A stretch of DNA of 64,000 nucleotides from Cyprinodon diabolis (taxonomy: Eukaryota > Chordata > Actinopteri > Cyprinodontiformes > Cyprinodontidae): assembly GCA_030533445.1 (NCBI GenBank), contig CM060073.1, positions 37,961,428 through 38,025,427 of the forward strand, read 5' to 3'. Shown one piece after another: positions 62,336-64,000 of this stretch. Under the pieces are notes generated by a model. It did not search any database and was not told the DNA's origin. It saw only the letters and a list, made by a program, of their open reading frames with translations. A program made the translations under genes and the position numbers. Numbering within the stretch: the stretch's first letter is position 1; each line of letters starts with the position of its first letter.

Positions 62336-62717
62336 CTTTCTTTTCTAGAGGCTTTAAGTGTGTATATAGTACCAATGCTTCTCAAAAGCAAGTTGCTTTC
62401 TACTGGTCTAATCATTGTAATGGTATTTGTTATTGTCTTGATGGTTTTATGTTAAACCTCACTGGTAGAGCATTTGACTGCAGATAAAGAGATGGTGGGT
62501 CAACTCCAGCGTGAATAAAGTACTACAGCTTCTCAAAAGGAACTTTTTCTTTGTACTGGTGTAGTTAACGCAAAGTCGTGACATCTGGTTTTGTCAAATA
62601 AAAATCAACATTGTCTCAACTTTTTTACATTAAACCCAATGACGGCAAGAATTTTTTCGAAATCATGCAAACTTAGGCGGTATTCACGTGGTAAATCTGG
62701 AAATATCATGAAAAATG

Positions 62718-62789
62718 GGGGGTATAGCTCAGTGGTAGAGCATTTGACTGCAGATCAAGAGGTCTCTGTTTCAACTCCAGATGCCCCCT
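62718..62789 (+). tRNA. tRNA-Cys (GCA), copy 13
   Basis: Consensus except TCTGTTTCAAC for TCTGGTTCAAC, which breaks the last T-stem pair and the first G of the B box. Probably weaker. Confidence 0.82.
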
Positions 62790-63410
62790 CTTTCTTGTCT
62801 AGAGGCTTTAAGTGTGTGTATATAGTACCAATGCTTCTCAAAAGCAAGTTGCTTTCTACTGGTCTAATCATTGTAATGGTATTTGTCATTGTCAGATAAA
62901 AAAATCTGTATTGGCTTGATGGTTTTATGTTAAACCTCACCGGTAGAGCATTTGACTGCAGATAAAGAGATGGTGGGTCAACTCCAGCGTGAATAAAGTA
63001 CTACAGCTTCTCAAAAGCTAGTTTGCTATTTACTGGTCTCATTAACGCATTTTAATGATATCTGGTTTTGTCAGATAAAAATTCAGTATGGTCTTGATAG
63101 TTTTATGTTAAACCTCAGAGGTAGAGAATTTAACTGCAGATAAAGAGGTCTCGGGTCAAATCCAGGTGCCCCCTTGTTGCTATCTAGAGCATTTCAGCAT
63201 CGATAAAGTACTACAGCTTCTCAAAAGGAAGTTTTTCTTTGTACTGGTGTAGTTAACGCAAAGTCGTGACATCTGGTTTTGTCAAATAAAAATCAACATT
63301 GTCTCAACGGTTTTACATTAAACCCAATGACGGCAAGAATTTTTTTTTTTCGAAATCATGCAAACTTAGCCCAAATACACTCTGTGAATGTGGAAATATC
63401 TTGAAAAATG

Positions 63411-63482
63411 GGGGGTATAGCTCAGTGGTAGAGCATTTGACTGCAGATCAAGAGGTCTCTGGTTCAACTCCAGATGCCCCCT
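63411..63482 (+). tRNA. tRNA-Cys (GCA), copy 14, consensus
   Basis: Body identical to copy 2. The upstream flank is diverged (TAGCCCAAATACACTCTGTG replaces the usual GGCGGTATTCAC block), so this copy sits at the edge of a different sub-block. Confidence 0.95.
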
Positions 63483-63794
63483 CTTTCTTGTCTAGAGGCT
63501 TTAAGTGTGTATAAAGTACTAATGCTTCTCAAAAGGAAGTTGCTTTCTACTGGTCTCATCATTGTTACTGTCTAGAGCATTAGAGCGTCGATAAAGTACT
63601 ACAGCTTCTCAAAAGGAAGTTTTTCTTTGTACTGGTGTAGTTAACGCAAAGTGGTGACATCTGGTTTTGTCAAATAAAAATCAACATTGTCTCAACTGTT
63701 TTACATTAAACCCAATGACGGCAAGAATTTTCTTCGAACTCATGGAACTTTAGGCGGTATTCACTCTTTAAATCTGGAAATATGTTGCAAAGTG

Positions 63795-63828
63795 GGGGGT
63801 ATAGCTTAGTGGTAGAGCATTTGACTGC
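63795..63828 (+). pseudogene. tRNA-Cys 5' half, 34 nt (half 6)
   Basis: Same junction as the other halves; 384 bp after copy 14. Confidence 0.92.
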
Positions 63829-63973
63829 GTGACATCTGATTTTGTCAAATAAAAATCAACATTGTCTCAACGGTTTTACATTTAACCCAATGACGGCAAG
63901 AATTTTTTTTTTTCGAAATAATGCAAACTTAGGCGGTATTCACACTGTAAGTCTGGAAATATCATGAAAAATG

Positions 63974-64000
63974 GGGGGTAAAGCTCAGTGGTAGAGCATT
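63974..64000 (+). tRNA. tRNA-Cys, copy 15, cut by window end
   Basis: The first 27 nt only, 179 bp after half 6. It differs at TAAAGCTC for TATAGCTC next to the D stem. The array clearly continues to the right. Confidence 0.75.

Larger units (their letters stand above)
53591..64000 (+). repeat. Tandem tRNA-Cys(GCA) array with higher-order structure
   Basis: At least 10.4 kb of head-to-tail repeats, open at the window end. The smallest unit is about 229 bp: a tRNA-Cys or pseudo-copy plus a spacer containing CTACAGCTTCTCAAAAG, TACTGGT and TCTGGTTTTGTCA landmarks. Complete genes and 5' halves recur at spacings of 178, 455 and 687 bp; 455 and 687 are two and three monomers. From about 59.1 kb the pattern repeats with a 2,007-bp period. 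Besides genes listed separately there are pseudo-copies in two forms. Each has its 5' end replaced by TTAAACCTCA and the change GATCAAG to GATAAAG, which breaks the anticodon stem. The first copies are at about 53627-53677, 53804-53860, 54318-54375, 54827-54877 and 55005-55060; others follow in each unit. Confidence 0.93.

Noticed and set aside
54596..63514. Family of similar small plus-strand ORFs starting MKNGGYSSVVEHLTADQ
   Set aside because: They are translations of the tRNA-Cys genes and their 3' flanks; the apparent protein conservation reflects tRNA and repeat conservation.
53591..64000. CRISPR-like regular repeats
   Set aside because: The repeating 72-nt units fold as tRNA-Cys and the spacers are themselves repeats; this is a eukaryotic array, not CRISPR.

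Overview
The window looks like teleost fish nuclear DNA. It is AT-rich, it holds a vertebrate multi-exon gene with GT-AG introns, and it carries repeat families typical of ray-finned fish: several Tc1-like elements, a Ty3/gypsy retrotransposon, LINE and SINE pieces, and PIF/Harbinger and hAT derivatives. The species cannot be read from the sequence alone.

The one cellular protein gene I can support is on the minus strand from about 50.55 kb down to 10.6 kb. Ten exons with matching splice phases encode about 602 residues: the end of a Calx-beta-like repeat, a GAIN domain with a GPS cleavage motif, and six and a half transmembrane helices. This order, and the detailed resemblance of the GPS and 7TM region, identify ADGRV1 (VLGR1/GPR98), the giant adhesion GPCR of Usher type 2 complexes. 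Its upstream Calx-beta exons must lie beyond the right edge, unless the gene is incomplete. I did not find the last part of TM7 or the cytoplasmic tail below 10.6 kb.

Layout. 0-2.6 kb is a nest of repeats: a young, apparently intact Tc1-like transposon (609-1860) sits inside an older Tc1 relic, followed by a LINE scrap and a tRNA-derived SINE. 2.6-10.6 kb is mostly unexplained AT-rich DNA with a long TA/CA microsatellite. 10.6-50.6 kb is the ADGRV1 exon/intron stretch. Its introns hold a 5'-truncated, mutated gypsy element (11.07-14.89 kb), a Harbinger derivative (22.79-24.03 kb), an L2-like LINE tail (about 35.6-36.56 kb), a hAT-type non-autonomous element with a perfect 8-bp target duplication (42.76-44.05 kb), and two old Tc1 fossils. 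A further Tc1 relic (52.88-53.59 kb) directly abuts the last region.

53.6-64.0 kb is a tandem array of tRNA-Cys(GCA) genes. It has 14 complete copies, a fifteenth cut by the window end, six 34-nt 5' halves that share one breakpoint in the anticodon, and many 5'-altered pseudo-copies. The array has three levels: a monomer of about 229 bp, composite units of 687 and 455 bp, and a 2,007-bp higher-order repeat. It runs on the opposite strand to ADGRV1 and may lie inside one of its introns. This array is the most unusual structure in the window.
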